From Litoreibacter roseus (GTDB lineage Bacteria; Pseudomonadota; Alphaproteobacteria; Rhodobacterales; Rhodobacteraceae), in NCBI RefSeq assembly GCF_009811795.1, contig NZ_BLJE01000001.1, positions 558,001 to 622,000 on the forward strand: a stretch of 64,000 nt of DNA, written 5' to 3'. The notes under the pieces were generated by a model. That model saw nothing but the letters and a program-made list of their open reading frames with translations. It had not been told where the DNA came from and searched no databases. The position numbers and the translations under genes are program-made. This document shows positions 33,758 through 42,916 of this stretch, piece after piece; the stretch's first letter is position 1; every line of letters starts with the position of its first letter.

Positions 33758-34666
33758 ATGAAATCGAATCTCGACGACTTGCACCTCTTCTGCCGAATTG
33801 TGGAAACCGGAGCCCTGCGCGCTGCCGCCGCCGAAATTGGGACGGACCCATCCAACGTTTCACGGCGCCTGTCGGGTCTTGAGGAACGATTGGGAGTCCA
33901 GCTGATTGCACGATCACGGGCGCGATCGACTACGACGGATGCTGGTCGAACATATTACGACCAGCTCAAGCCGTTGCTCGAAAGGATGGAGGCGCTGGAG
34001 GACGATGTTTCCGGAGCCGCGAACGACCCACGCGGTACATTGCGCATATCCGCTCCAATCGATTTCGGCACTCAGTACATTGGCCCGTGGTTGCGCGAAC
34101 TGGCGTCACAATCGCCACGCCTATCGGTCGATTTGATTGTGAGTGACAGCTATGTGGATTTTGAGGGCGAGGGGTTGGATATCGCAATCCGGATCGGGCA
34201 GCTTTCAGACAGCGCCCTGATGGCACGGCGCATCGGGGCGATGCCACTAGCCGTCGTTGGCGCCCCGAAATACCTTAAAGAGCGCGGTACGCCCCAGACA
34301 CCAGATGATCTGACCGCGCATGACTTCATTCTCTACTCCGGGCTCAGGGCAGGAGCCAAGCTTTTGCTGACGCATAGGGATGGGATCGAAAAGCAAGTTG
34401 TGACGCCTTCGCGATTCAGTGTGAACAACCTTGGCGGCGTGGGCCGCATAGTCTTGGCGGGTGGCGGACTTCATGCTGGACCCACATGGTTTTTTTCCGA
34501 AGCGTTGGACAGCGGTGACCTCATCAATGTTCTGCCAGACTGGGCACCACCCACCTATCCAGTCTATGCGCTTTACGCACCGGGTGCCTACGTGCCGGCC
34601 AAGATCCGTCGGTTCATAGACCTTGCGGCAATCCGCATGCGCAGCACCAACGGAATCATCGCTTAG
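33758..34666 (+). CDS. LysR-family transcriptional regulator
   Basis: 302 residues. The N-terminal winged helix-turn-helix is LDDLHLFCRIVETGALRAAAAEIGTDPSNVSRRLSGLEERLGVQLIAR (residues 4-51), followed by the linker helix and the periplasmic-binding-like effector domain (TLRISAPIDFGTQYIGPWLRELA, then EGLDIAIRIGQLSDSALMARRIG). It reads away from the SDR-led operon, the usual arrangement for a LysR activator controlling its neighbours. The effector is unknown; presumably the substrate or an intermediate of the exported pathway. Confidence 0.92.
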   Translation: MKSNLDDLHLFCRIVETGALRAAAAEIGTDPSNVSRRLSGLEERLGVQLIARSRARSTTTDAGRTYYDQLKPLLERMEALEDDVSGAANDPRGTLRISAPIDFGTQYIGPWLRELASQSPRLSVDLIVSDSYVDFEGEGLDIAIRIGQLSDSALMARRIGAMPLAVVGAPKYLKERGTPQTPDDLTAHDFILYSGLRAGAKLLLTHRDGIEKQVVTPSRFSVNNLGGVGRIVLAGGGLHAGPTWFFSEALDSGDLINVLPDWAPPTYPVYALYAPGAYVPAKIRRFIDLAAIRMRSTNGIIA

Positions 34667-35010
34667 CCGTATAGATGTATGCTCTTATCGCTCGAGCATG
34701 GTGTGTAAGATGCCGACCTATAGAGGTAATCTGATGGTAAAATCTGCTTTCAAATGTAAGACAGCGAGAGAAAGAACTACCATTTCTTAATCCGAAAAGC
34801 TACCATTCGTTCACATTGCAGCATCAGTCATTTTGGGCTCCCAGCAGCCGCTCCCCGGAGATGATTGTGGGGCTAAAGTACTGCGAAATCTATCCCAGCA
34901 AGGGTGTCGCTTCCCTTGGAAGTCCACACAGGACCGCTTCATGATGGGGTCGTAAGGAGAGGTGATCACGAGGCGCGCTATTTCACGGACAGCAGGCCCG
35001 TGGAAAAAGA
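34667..35010. other. Intergenic stretch without recognised gene
   Basis: About 340 bases between the LysR gene and the terminator of the VPLPA-CTERM gene. I see no convincing ORF, RNA or repeat. One small dyad (ATGCTC-N9-GAGCAT, 34679-34699) lies just after the LysR stop and may end that transcript, though no T-run follows. The stretch is more AT-rich in its first 150 bases than its neighbours. Confidence 0.5.
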
Positions 35011-35040
35011 AAAAGACCCCACGCGGTGGCGCAGGGTCTT
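35011..35040 (-). terminator. Rho-independent terminator of the VPLPA-CTERM gene
   Basis: Read on the minus strand, AAGACCC (35040-35034) pairs with GGGTCTT (35019-35013), and a T-rich run follows (complement of 35003-35015). It starts 21 bases after the stop codon at 35061. Confidence 0.8.
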
Positions 35041-35060
35041 CGAAGTTTTCGAAAGAAAGT

Positions 35061-35651
35061 TTACTTCTTGGCTGAGCGGCGACGTGCGATGCCAAAGCCA
35101 GCCAAGGCAGTTGCAAGCAGCAGACCACCCGCAGGCAGTGGAACCACCTCGATGGAGTCGATGCCAGTTGCGGTGACGCTGAAGTCTGCACCAACGCCCT
35201 GTGTGTTCAGCGATACGACGAAGAACGAGTAGACGCCGGTATCTGTCGCCGTGAACGTGAAGCGTGGATCGCCCCATGGGCCGTTGAACGCATCTTGTTC
35301 CGTGTCGTCTTCACGGTCGATGAATGTCAGGCCAGCAAGTGGTGTGACGGTCCCGTAGTTCCCGCTGCGCGTTCCGAAATCGCTTCCAGTGACGTCGCCA
35401 AGGTAAAGCTCAGCAGCCAGATCAGGCCGGCGCTCTTCACGGTTGATGTCGATGTCGATTGTCTGACCGGCGGTGGCATAGAACGTGAACCAGTTGGCAT
35501 CGTTCAGAAGACCGCTGTCGTCTTCAATGTTAACGGTTGCGTTGACGGTTCCGTCGCCAAGCAAGCCCGTCGGGCTGATAGTAGCAGCAGAAGCAAAACC
35601 CGCCCCGAACAGGACAGGCGCAACTGCGAGGGCGGCAAGTAGTTTATTCAC
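35061..35651 (-). CDS. VPLPA-CTERM surface protein (exosortase-type substrate)
   Basis: 196 residues from a GTG at 35651, preferred because GGAGAG lies 6 bases upstream and the product then begins with a clean signal peptide (MNKLLAALAVAPVLFGAGFASA); an ATG 11 codons upstream also fits the frame. The mature domain is a beta-rich, acidic module (DDSGLLNDANWFTFYATAGQTIDIDINRE; FTFTATDTGVYSFFVVS) like bacterial pre-peptidase C-terminal domains. The C-terminus has VVPLPAGGLLLATALAGFGIARRRSAKK: a VPLPA motif, a hydrophobic helix and an Arg cluster, the tripartite exosortase sorting signal. No exosortase is in this window. Confidence 0.85.
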   Translation of the reverse strand: MNKLLAALAVAPVLFGAGFASAATISPTGLLGDGTVNATVNIEDDSGLLNDANWFTFYATAGQTIDIDINREERRPDLAAELYLGDVTGSDFGTRSGNYGTVTPLAGLTFIDREDDTEQDAFNGPWGDPRFTFTATDTGVYSFFVVSLNTQGVGADFSVTATGIDSIEVVPLPAGGLLLATALAGFGIARRRSAKK

Positions 35652-35807
35652 CAGACTCTCCAAAATTACAAACGTCGCCCCCAACCTTGATGCAGTTAAT
35701 CAAAGGTAAAGGTGGCACTTGCGTGACGGACCCGTGACGCGGACTGGGCCTTACGCTTTCAACGCGGCGAAAATGGAAAAAGTCTGTTTCCGAACTGCGG
35801 TGTGATC

Positions 35808-37640
35808 TCAGTCCTCCATCGCCTCCAATTCGTCGATCATGCCGGAAATCATGCTAAGCCCCTTGTCCCAGAATTTCGGATCGGAGGCGTCCAGTCCAAA
35901 CGGTGCCAAAAGCTCCTTGTGGTGCTTTGAGCCACCCGCTCGCAACATTTCGAAATACTTTTTCTGGAAGTCGTCGCCGCCTTCTTCGTAGACCGCATAT
36001 AGCGCATTCACGAGCCCGTCGCCGAATGCGTAGGCATAAACGTAGAAGGGCGAATGGACGAAGTGGGGGATGTAGGCCCAGAACGTCTCGTAGCCGTCCA
36101 TGAACTCAAATGCCGGGCCAAGGCTCTCGCCCTGCACGCTCATCCAGAGCGCGTTGATGTCGTCCGGCGTCAACTCGCCATTGCCACGAGCCTCGTGCAG
36201 CTTGCATTCGAAATCGTAAAACGCGATCTGGCGCACGACCGTGTTGATCATGTCCTCAACCTTGCCCGCCAGCAGAACCTTGCGCTGAGCGTCTGTCTCA
36301 GCGCCATCCAGCATCTTACGGAAGGTCAGCATCTCGCCGAACACGCTGGCCGTCTCGGCAAGGGTCAACGGGGTGGAACTGAGCAGTTCACCTTGGCCTG
36401 CTGCAAGAACCTGATGGACGCCGTGGCCCAGTTCATGGGCCAGTGTCATCACATCGCGGGGTTTGCCCAGATAGTTGAGCATTACATAGGGATGGACGTC
36501 ACTGACTGTTGGATGCGCAAATGCACCGGGCGCCTTACCGGGTTTCACCGCCGCATCAATCCAGCCCTTGTCGAAGAACGGTTGGGCAATCTCCGCCATT
36601 TCGGGGGAGAAGTCGGAATACGCATCTAAAACGGTCTTCTGTGCGCTGCTCCAGTCCACCACTGTCGGGTCTTCCATAGGCAGGGGCGCATTACGGTCCC
36701 AGACCTGCAGCTTGTCCAGCCCAAGCCATTTGCGCTTCAACTCATAGTACCGGTGGCTCAGTTTGGGGTAAGCGGCCACGACTGCGTTGCGCAGGGCCTC
36801 CACCACTTCTGGTTCCACGTGGTTGGACAGATGGCGGCCTGTTTGCGGCGTCGGCATCCCGCGCCAGCGGTCTTCAATCTCTTTCTCTTTCGCGAGCGTG
36901 TTGTGAACGCGGGAGAAAAGCTTCACGTTCTCACCGAAAACATCCGCCAGCGCCCGCGCGCCTGCTTCCCGCTTTTCGCGGTCGGCGTCCGTCAGCAGGT
37001 TCAAGGTGCCTTCGATGTTTAGCGTCTCGCCGTCTACGTCAAATTCCAGACCGGCGATCGTTTCGTCAAACAGTCTGTTCCACGCCGCAGATCCTACGGT
37101 GGACTGGTCGTGCAGAAACTTCTCCAACTCATCGGACAGCTGATAGGGCTTCATCGCGCGCAGCCGCTCGAAAATTGGCTTGTAGCGCGCCAGATCCCCG
37201 TTCTCCGCAAACAGCGCGTCCAGCGCCCCGTCGTCGATCCGGTTGATCTCAAGTGAGAAAAACACGAGCGGCGTCGTGAAGGTGGTGATCTTGTCCTGAT
37301 GATCAGCCATGAACTTGGCGCGGTCAGCGTCGGTCGTGTTCTGATAGTAGCGCAGGCCCGCGAACGACATGATCCGACCCGCGATTAGGTCGATCTTCTC
37401 ATAGCGCAACACGCAGTCCAGCATTCCGGACGCATCCAAATTCGCCAGCTTGCCTTCATAGTCCGTCGCGAAATCCGCGCAGGCTTTCTCCAACCAGTCC
37501 ATGTCACGCTTGAGTTCTTTGGCATCGGGCGCGGTATAGAGATCGCTCAGGTCCCATTCCGGCAGGTCACCAAACGCGCCGCCGCCCTCCTGAGCATCAC
37601 GAAGCAAGGTCGGCAAGGTCGGGCGGAAGGGGTGATGCAT
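35808..37640 (-). CDS. pepF: Oligoendopeptidase F (M3 family)
   Basis: 610 residues, the normal length. The M3 zinc site is MTLAHELGHGVHQVLAAGQG near residue 400 (HExxH), with the third ligand Glu in LAETASVFGEMLTFRK about 30 residues later. The C-terminus includes HFVHSPFYVYAYAFGDGLVNALYAVY, typical of the PepF/M3 subfamily. It is a cytoplasmic metallopeptidase degrading oligopeptides. It has no signal peptide. The gene stands alone on its strand, with the MAPEG gene upstream. Confidence 0.95.
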   Translation of the reverse strand: MHHPFRPTLPTLLRDAQEGGGAFGDLPEWDLSDLYTAPDAKELKRDMDWLEKACADFATDYEGKLANLDASGMLDCVLRYEKIDLIAGRIMSFAGLRYYQNTTDADRAKFMADHQDKITTFTTPLVFFSLEINRIDDGALDALFAENGDLARYKPIFERLRAMKPYQLSDELEKFLHDQSTVGSAAWNRLFDETIAGLEFDVDGETLNIEGTLNLLTDADREKREAGARALADVFGENVKLFSRVHNTLAKEKEIEDRWRGMPTPQTGRHLSNHVEPEVVEALRNAVVAAYPKLSHRYYELKRKWLGLDKLQVWDRNAPLPMEDPTVVDWSSAQKTVLDAYSDFSPEMAEIAQPFFDKGWIDAAVKPGKAPGAFAHPTVSDVHPYVMLNYLGKPRDVMTLAHELGHGVHQVLAAGQGELLSSTPLTLAETASVFGEMLTFRKMLDGAETDAQRKVLLAGKVEDMINTVVRQIAFYDFECKLHEARGNGELTPDDINALWMSVQGESLGPAFEFMDGYETFWAYIPHFVHSPFYVYAYAFGDGLVNALYAVYEEGGDDFQKKYFEMLRAGGSKHHKELLAPFGLDASDPKFWDKGLSMISGMIDELEAMED

Positions 37641-37731
37641 TGGAATGTCCTTTTGAACTGGTTTTACAGAAGGTAAGGCCCCCTGCGGGGAGCCTCAAGC
37701 GCCGCCGTAAAAATAGCAGACAAAACAGCGG

Positions 37732-38118
37732 TCAAAAAAGCGCGTGGGCCAGATTTCCGAAGGCCAGAAAGATCAACAGTCCGAACGTCGTCGCCATGGT
37801 GATCTGACGTTTGCCGACTGGCTCCGGCACCTGAGACATCCAGTAGGCATGACCCATACGCGACGCCAAGATCAACGCGCCGAATATGTGAAGCACCCAT
37901 GCTGGGGTGCCCTGAAGCTCCGCGCAGAGCAGCAGCAGGATTAAAATCGGCGCGTATTCTGAGCAGTTGCCATGGGCCCGTATCCGTTGCCTTAGATCAG
38001 CATCTTCACCATCGCCATAGATTGCTTTGGCGGCCATTCGGCCTTTCACGACCCGCATCGTCAGCGCGACGTATAGAAGCGCCGTAAGCGCCAGATAGAT
38101 GGGTGTCACGCTGATCAT
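37732..38118 (-). CDS. MAPEG-family membrane protein
   Basis: 128 residues with four hydrophobic segments, as in MAPEG proteins (microsomal glutathione transferase-like). The family signature appears in LRQRIRAHGNCSEYAPILILLLLCAE, where RxHxNxxE contributes to glutathione binding in eukaryotic members. Bacterial members of this group often have no proven enzyme activity. It is upstream of pepF on the same strand with a 91-base gap holding a small GC-rich hairpin near 37676-37695. Confidence 0.83.
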   Translation of the reverse strand: MISVTPIYLALTALLYVALTMRVVKGRMAAKAIYGDGEDADLRQRIRAHGNCSEYAPILILLLLCAELQGTPAWVLHIFGALILASRMGHAYWMSQVPEPVGKRQITMATTFGLLIFLAFGNLAHALF

Positions 38119-38168
38119 CTGGTCCTGTCCTTTTCTGCAAGGGGGTGGCTACGTGCCCACCGTTCGGA

Positions 38169-41100
38169 TCATTCCAGTTCAATCAGCAGGTCCTTGGCAT
38201 CGATCTGCCCGCCAGGCGTCACATGAACTGCCTTGATCCTGGCGTCCCGCTCTGCGTGAATCCCGGTTTCCATCTTCATCGCTTCGATGGTCAACAGCAG
38301 ATCGCCGCTTTTCACCTTGCTGCCCGCCTGCGCAGCGACCGTCGCCACCACGCCTGGCATCGGCGCGCCGATATGATCAGCGTTGCCGACCTCGGCCTTG
38401 GGGCGTTTCGCAGAGACAGCCGCGACCTTGCGGTCAGGCACGCGAATGACCCGCGGCTGGCCGTTCAACTCGAAGAAGATCTTGGCTTCGCCGTCGTCAT
38501 TCGTCTCGCCACGGGCCTGCATCCGGATCTCAAGGGTTTTGCCAGGCGCGATCTCGACGCTGATCTCCTCTCCGGCGTCCATGCCGTAGAAGAAGGTTCG
38601 AGTCGGCAGGGTCCGAACCGGACCGTACACCCGATGGCGCCCCATATAGTCGAGGAAGACCTTCGGATACATCAGGTATCCGTTCAGATCTTCATCATCA
38701 ATTGCCATCCCTTCCAACTGCTCAGAGAGGCTGGCGCGGGTGGCTTCCAGATCGACCGGCTCCATTTCCGCGCCGGGGCGCTTTGTGAACGGTTTTTCGC
38801 CCTTCAGGATCTTCTTCTGGATCGCCTTTGGCCAGCCGCCGGGCGGTTGCCCAAGATTGCCACGCATCATGTCGATGACGCTTTCGGGGAAGGCCACGTC
38901 GGTCTTGGGGTCTTCCACCTGTTGCCGGGTCAAACCTTGGCTCACCATCATAAGTGCCATATCCCCCACGACCTTCGACGACGGCGTCACCTTCACGATG
39001 TCGCCGAACATCTGGTTCACATCCGCATAAGTCTGGGCAACTTCGTGCCAGCGATCCTCAAGGCCGACCGAGCGCGCCTGCGCCTTCAGATTTGTGAACT
39101 GACCGCCGGGCATTTCGTGCAGATAGACCTCCGAGGCGGGGGCCTGCATACCGCTTTCGAAGGCCGCATATTGTCCGCGCACCGCTTCCCAATAGTCGCT
39201 GATCTGGCGTACGGTTTTGATGTCGAGCCCCGTATCGCGGTCCGTATGGGCCAACGCCTCGACCACCGACCCCAACGTCGCCTGAGAGGTATTCCCGCTC
39301 AGCGCATCCATGGCACAATCCACCGCGTCCACGCCCGCCTCGGACGCCGCCAGAATGGTGGCAATCGCAACGCCTGCGGTGTCGTGTGTGTGAAAGTGGA
39401 TCGGCAGCCCCACTTCTTCTTTCAGCGCTTTGATCAGCTGACGTGCTGCTGCAGGTTTCAGCAGGCCGGCCATGTCTTTCAAACCCAAGACATGCGCGCC
39501 CGCCGCCTTCAGATCCTTGCCCATGGCAACATAGTATTTCAGATCGTATTTCGCACGATCGGGGTTCAGGATGTCGCCTGTGTAGCAGATCGTGCCTTCG
39601 CAAACCTTGTTGGCCTCTTGCACGGCATCCATGGCGACGCGCATATTTTCCACCCAGTTTAGGCTGTCAAAAACGCGGAAGACGTCGACGCCGGTCTCGG
39701 CAGCCTGCCGGACAAATTCCTGCACCACATTGTCAGGGTAGTTCGTATAGCCAACCCCATTCGAGGCGCGCAGCAACATCTGCGTCATCACATTGGGCAT
39801 GGCCTTTCGCAGATCGCGGAGCCGCTGCCACGGGCATTCCTGCAGGAACCTGTAGGCCACGTCGAATGTGGCGCCCCCCCAGCATTCCATCGAAAAAAGC
39901 CCGGGCATATTGGCTGCATAGGTCGGCGCAACACGTATCATGTCGATGGACCGCATCCGGGTGGCCAAAAGCGACTGGTGTCCGTCGCGCATGGTGGTAT
40001 CGGTGATCAGCAATTGCTTCTGCGCGCTCATCCAATCGGCAGCCGCTTGCGGCCCATCCTCTTCAAGGATGTTTCGTGTGCCGCGCGGCGGCTCACCTTT
40101 CGGGGCGGGCGCTTTCGGGATTCGCCACTCGCTGGGCATAGGGCGGCCCTCGGTCTCGGGGTGTCCGTTTACGGTGATGTCGGCGATATAAGTCAGGATC
40201 TTGGTCGCACGGTCCTGCCTACTCTTGAAATCAAACAGCTCCGGCGTGTCGTCGATGAACTTGGTCGAATATTCATAGTTCAGAAATGTCGGGTGCTTCA
40301 GCAGGTTCTCGACAAAGGCGATGTTGGTCGACACGCCCCGAATCCGAAACTCACGCAGGGCGCGGTCCATCCGCTTGATTGCCGCTTCGGGCGTCGGCGC
40401 CCATGCAGTGACCTTTGTCAAAAGCGAGTCGTAATATCGCGTGATAACGGCGCCGGAATAGGCCGTACCACCATCCAGGCGTATGCCCATGCCCGTGGCG
40501 GAGCGATAGGTGGTAATCCGGCCATAATCCGGAATGAAATTGTTTTGCGGGTCTTCTGTGGTCACGCGACATTGCAAGGCATGGCCATCCAGTTGGATAT
40601 CGTACTGGCTTGCGCATCCCGTCGCCTCGACCAGAGACTTGCCTTCAGAGATCAGAATCTGCGCCCGGACGATGTCGATGCCCGTGACCTCTTCCGTCAC
40701 GGTGTGTTCGACCTGCACGCGCGGATTGACCTCGATGAAGTAGAACTCGCCCGAGTCCATATCCATCAGAAATTCGACCGTGCCCGCGCATTCGTAATTC
40801 ACATGTTCGCAGATTTTCTTGCCCAACGCGCAGATCTGTTCGCGCTGGGTGCCGCTCAGATAGGGGGCCGGAGCGCGCTCGACCACCTTTTGGTTGCGCC
40901 GCTGGACCGAGCAATCCCGTTCCCACAGGTGGTAAATCTGGCCATGATGGTCGCCGAGGATCTGAACTTCCACATGGCGGGCTCGGGTGATCATCTTTTC
41001 CAGATAACCTTCGCCGTTGCCAAAGGCCGCTTCTGCCTCCCGGCGGCCTTCAAGCACCTTTTCTTCCAGCTCATCCTCGCCGAAGATCGGTCGCATTCCA

Positions 41101-41606
41101 CGACCGCCGCCGCCCCAGGACGCCTTCAGCATCAGCGGGTAACCGATTTCCGCCGCTTCTTTCTTGATCTTGGCCATGTCGTCGCCAAGAACTTCAGTGG
41201 CGGGGATGACGGGCACGCCGGCCTCGATGGCGACCTTCCGAGCCGAGGCCTTGTCGCCAAGGGCGCGCATGGTATCGGCCTTGGGGCCGATGAAGGTGAT
41301 GTTGTTAGCCGCGCAGGCATCCACGAAATCAGGGTTTTCGGACAACAAGCCATAACCCGGATGGATCGCATCGGCACCGGACATTTTCGCCACGCGAATA
41401 ATCTCTTCAATGCTCAGATACGCTGCGACAGGTCCCAGACCTTCGCCGATCCGGTAGGCCTCGTCCGCCTTGAAGCGATGCAGACCCAGCTTGTCCTCTT
41501 CGGCATAGACCGCGACCGTCTTCTTTCCCATCTCATTTGCCGCCCGCATGATACGGATCGCAATCTCACCGCGGTTCGCAATCAAGATTTTCTGGAAGTC
41601 GGCCAT
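38169..41606 (-). CDS. pyc: Pyruvate carboxylase
   Basis: 1145 residues, full length for single-chain pyruvate carboxylase, which makes oxaloacetate from pyruvate and bicarbonate for anaplerosis. Domains in order: biotin carboxylase (KILIANRGEIAIRIMRAA; ATP-grasp KASWGGGGRGMR near residue 160; FIEVNPRVQVEHTVTE near 290), carboxyltransferase (DTTMRDGHQSLLATRMR near 545; HFHTHDTAG near 745), and the C-terminal biotinyl domain with the lysine in IEAMKMETGI (about residue 1110). It lies downstream of the lactate dehydrogenase gene on the same strand, a metabolically sensible pairing: lactate to pyruvate to oxaloacetate. Confidence 0.97.
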   Translation of the reverse strand: MADFQKILIANRGEIAIRIMRAANEMGKKTVAVYAEEDKLGLHRFKADEAYRIGEGLGPVAAYLSIEEIIRVAKMSGADAIHPGYGLLSENPDFVDACAANNITFIGPKADTMRALGDKASARKVAIEAGVPVIPATEVLGDDMAKIKKEAAEIGYPLMLKASWGGGGRGMRPIFGEDELEEKVLEGRREAEAAFGNGEGYLEKMITRARHVEVQILGDHHGQIYHLWERDCSVQRRNQKVVERAPAPYLSGTQREQICALGKKICEHVNYECAGTVEFLMDMDSGEFYFIEVNPRVQVEHTVTEEVTGIDIVRAQILISEGKSLVEATGCASQYDIQLDGHALQCRVTTEDPQNNFIPDYGRITTYRSATGMGIRLDGGTAYSGAVITRYYDSLLTKVTAWAPTPEAAIKRMDRALREFRIRGVSTNIAFVENLLKHPTFLNYEYSTKFIDDTPELFDFKSRQDRATKILTYIADITVNGHPETEGRPMPSEWRIPKAPAPKGEPPRGTRNILEEDGPQAAADWMSAQKQLLITDTTMRDGHQSLLATRMRSIDMIRVAPTYAANMPGLFSMECWGGATFDVAYRFLQECPWQRLRDLRKAMPNVMTQMLLRASNGVGYTNYPDNVVQEFVRQAAETGVDVFRVFDSLNWVENMRVAMDAVQEANKVCEGTICYTGDILNPDRAKYDLKYYVAMGKDLKAAGAHVLGLKDMAGLLKPAAARQLIKALKEEVGLPIHFHTHDTAGVAIATILAASEAGVDAVDCAMDALSGNTSQATLGSVVEALAHTDRDTGLDIKTVRQISDYWEAVRGQYAAFESGMQAPASEVYLHEMPGGQFTNLKAQARSVGLEDRWHEVAQTYADVNQMFGDIVKVTPSSKVVGDMALMMVSQGLTRQQVEDPKTDVAFPESVIDMMRGNLGQPPGGWPKAIQKKILKGEKPFTKRPGAEMEPVDLEATRASLSEQLEGMAIDDEDLNGYLMYPKVFLDYMGRHRVYGPVRTLPTRTFFYGMDAGEEISVEIAPGKTLEIRMQARGETNDDGEAKIFFELNGQPRVIRVPDRKVAAVSAKRPKAEVGNADHIGAPMPGVVATVAAQAGSKVKSGDLLLTIEAMKMETGIHAERDARIKAVHVTPGGQIDAKDLLIELE

Positions 41607-41671
41607 CGCACATGCCCCTCTTATTTTGCAGTCGCAGCATCTCTAAGGAGTTAACGCCGCTACGTAAACAC

Positions 41672-42817
41672 TCACAACTGGGTAGCGCGCAGTCGTTCTG
41701 GGACATCGGTCAGCGTACGGGTGCCCATCTGGCCCATATTGGCCTGCATATCCTTGATCAGGATATCCGCCAGATGGGCAGGACCAGCCTCGCCCAATGC
41801 ACCGAGGGCATAGTGCCATGCCCGGCCCATCATGACGAAATCCGCCCCAAGCGCGAGGGCGCGCAGAATGTCGAGTCCGCTTTCAATGCCGCTGTCGAAA
41901 ATCACCGGTAGGCTGGTTGCCGCTCGAATAACAGGAAGCGCCTCGATCGTAGCGGGGGAGGCATCAAACTGGCGACCTGCGTGGTTCGAGACCCAGATGG
42001 CATCGACGCCTTCGTCCTCGAGCTTCGCCGCGTCCTCGGCCTGCAGCACGCCCTTGACCAGAAGCGGCCCGTCCCACGCCTCGCGCAGGACTTTCACGTA
42101 GTCCCAATCTGGCGACGTACGCAGAATATATCCCACATGCTGGTTCGACGGCAGAGAGCCTTGATGGTTCGAATAGCTGTCCATCAGCTTCATACGCGGC
42201 ATTCCGGTCTGCCGGATGCCATTGAGCCAAACGGGACAGCGGGCCGCCTGTGCAATAAGACGTCCGGTCAATTTGGGTGGCTGAGTCAGACCGCCCCGCG
42301 TCTGACGCTCTCTGCGCGAGGCGACCGGCACATCCACAGTCAGGATCAGCGCCGTGAACCCCGCCGCCTTGGCCCGCGCCAGCATATCCGCGCGAATGTC
42401 CGGATCACGCGGCGGATACATCTGAAACCACGCGTGGTCCCCCAGATGCGGCGCGACGTCCTCGGGTGTTTGTGTGGCGACGGTGCTCAGCCCATAGGGA
42501 ATGCCCAGTGTCGCGGCGGCCTTGGCCAGTGTCTGTTCGGCACCGGGCCAGATCAGTCCTGACATGCCCACAGGCGCGATCCCGAAGGGCAAGGGCATGT
42601 CATGGCCGAACAGCGTTGTCCTGAGGCTCGGTTCGAATTCTCCATGCAGAACCGACGGGTTCAACAGCACTTCATCCAGCTTGCTGCGATTGCGCGCCAG
42701 CGTCGCCTCGTTGCCCGTGGCGCTGTCCAGATATTCCCAGACGAAATGGGGGATGCGACGTTTCGCGCGGGTTTTCAGATCGGAGATCGCGGGGTATCGG
42801 CTGTGCAGGTCCATCAT
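41672..42817 (-). CDS. lldD: FMN-dependent L-lactate dehydrogenase / alpha-hydroxy-acid oxidase
   Basis: 381 residues of the FMN-dependent alpha-hydroxy-acid dehydrogenase family. FMN-site segments PFGIAPVGMSGLIWPGAE and LSTVATQTPEDVA are present; the catalytic histidine motif reads VSNHAGRQFDASP (SNHGGRQ in most members; one Gly to Ala change) at about residue 276, followed by IFDSGIESGLDILRALALGADFVMMGRAW. It oxidises L-lactate or a similar 2-hydroxy acid and passes electrons to the quinone pool or oxygen. The ATG at 42817 lies 45 bases from a perfect SOS box that more probably serves divergent uvrD. Confidence 0.88.
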   Translation of the reverse strand: MMDLHSRYPAISDLKTRAKRRIPHFVWEYLDSATGNEATLARNRSKLDEVLLNPSVLHGEFEPSLRTTLFGHDMPLPFGIAPVGMSGLIWPGAEQTLAKAAATLGIPYGLSTVATQTPEDVAPHLGDHAWFQMYPPRDPDIRADMLARAKAAGFTALILTVDVPVASRRERQTRGGLTQPPKLTGRLIAQAARCPVWLNGIRQTGMPRMKLMDSYSNHQGSLPSNQHVGYILRTSPDWDYVKVLREAWDGPLLVKGVLQAEDAAKLEDEGVDAIWVSNHAGRQFDASPATIEALPVIRAATSLPVIFDSGIESGLDILRALALGADFVMMGRAWHYALGALGEAGPAHLADILIKDMQANMGQMGTRTLTDVPERLRATQL

Positions 42818-42861
42818 TTCCTTGTCAGGACAATCGCTTGTGATGTCCAGTCCGGCAAATG

Positions 42862-42876
42862 GAACGAAATGCGAAC
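42862..42876 (+). promoter_or_regulatory. LexA (SOS) box before uvrD
   Basis: GAACGAAATGCGAAC is a perfect match to the alphaproteobacterial LexA operator GAAC-N7-GAAC. A second, weaker overlapping copy (GAAC-AAGTCTT-TAAC, 42873-42887) extends it. It lies in the 99-base divergent gap between lldD and uvrD, about 40 bases before the uvrD ATG. Confidence 0.8.
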
Positions 42877-42916
42877 AAGTCTTTAACTTGCAGACCTATC
42901 GCGCTATCTTTTCGCC

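Noticed and set aside
38145-41654. Two long plus-strand ORFs (505 and 558 residues) opposite pyruvate carboxylase
   Set aside because: They are antisense shadows of a high-GC gene; the translations are rich in Arg, His and Leu with no domain, and the minus-strand gene is full length with all motifs.
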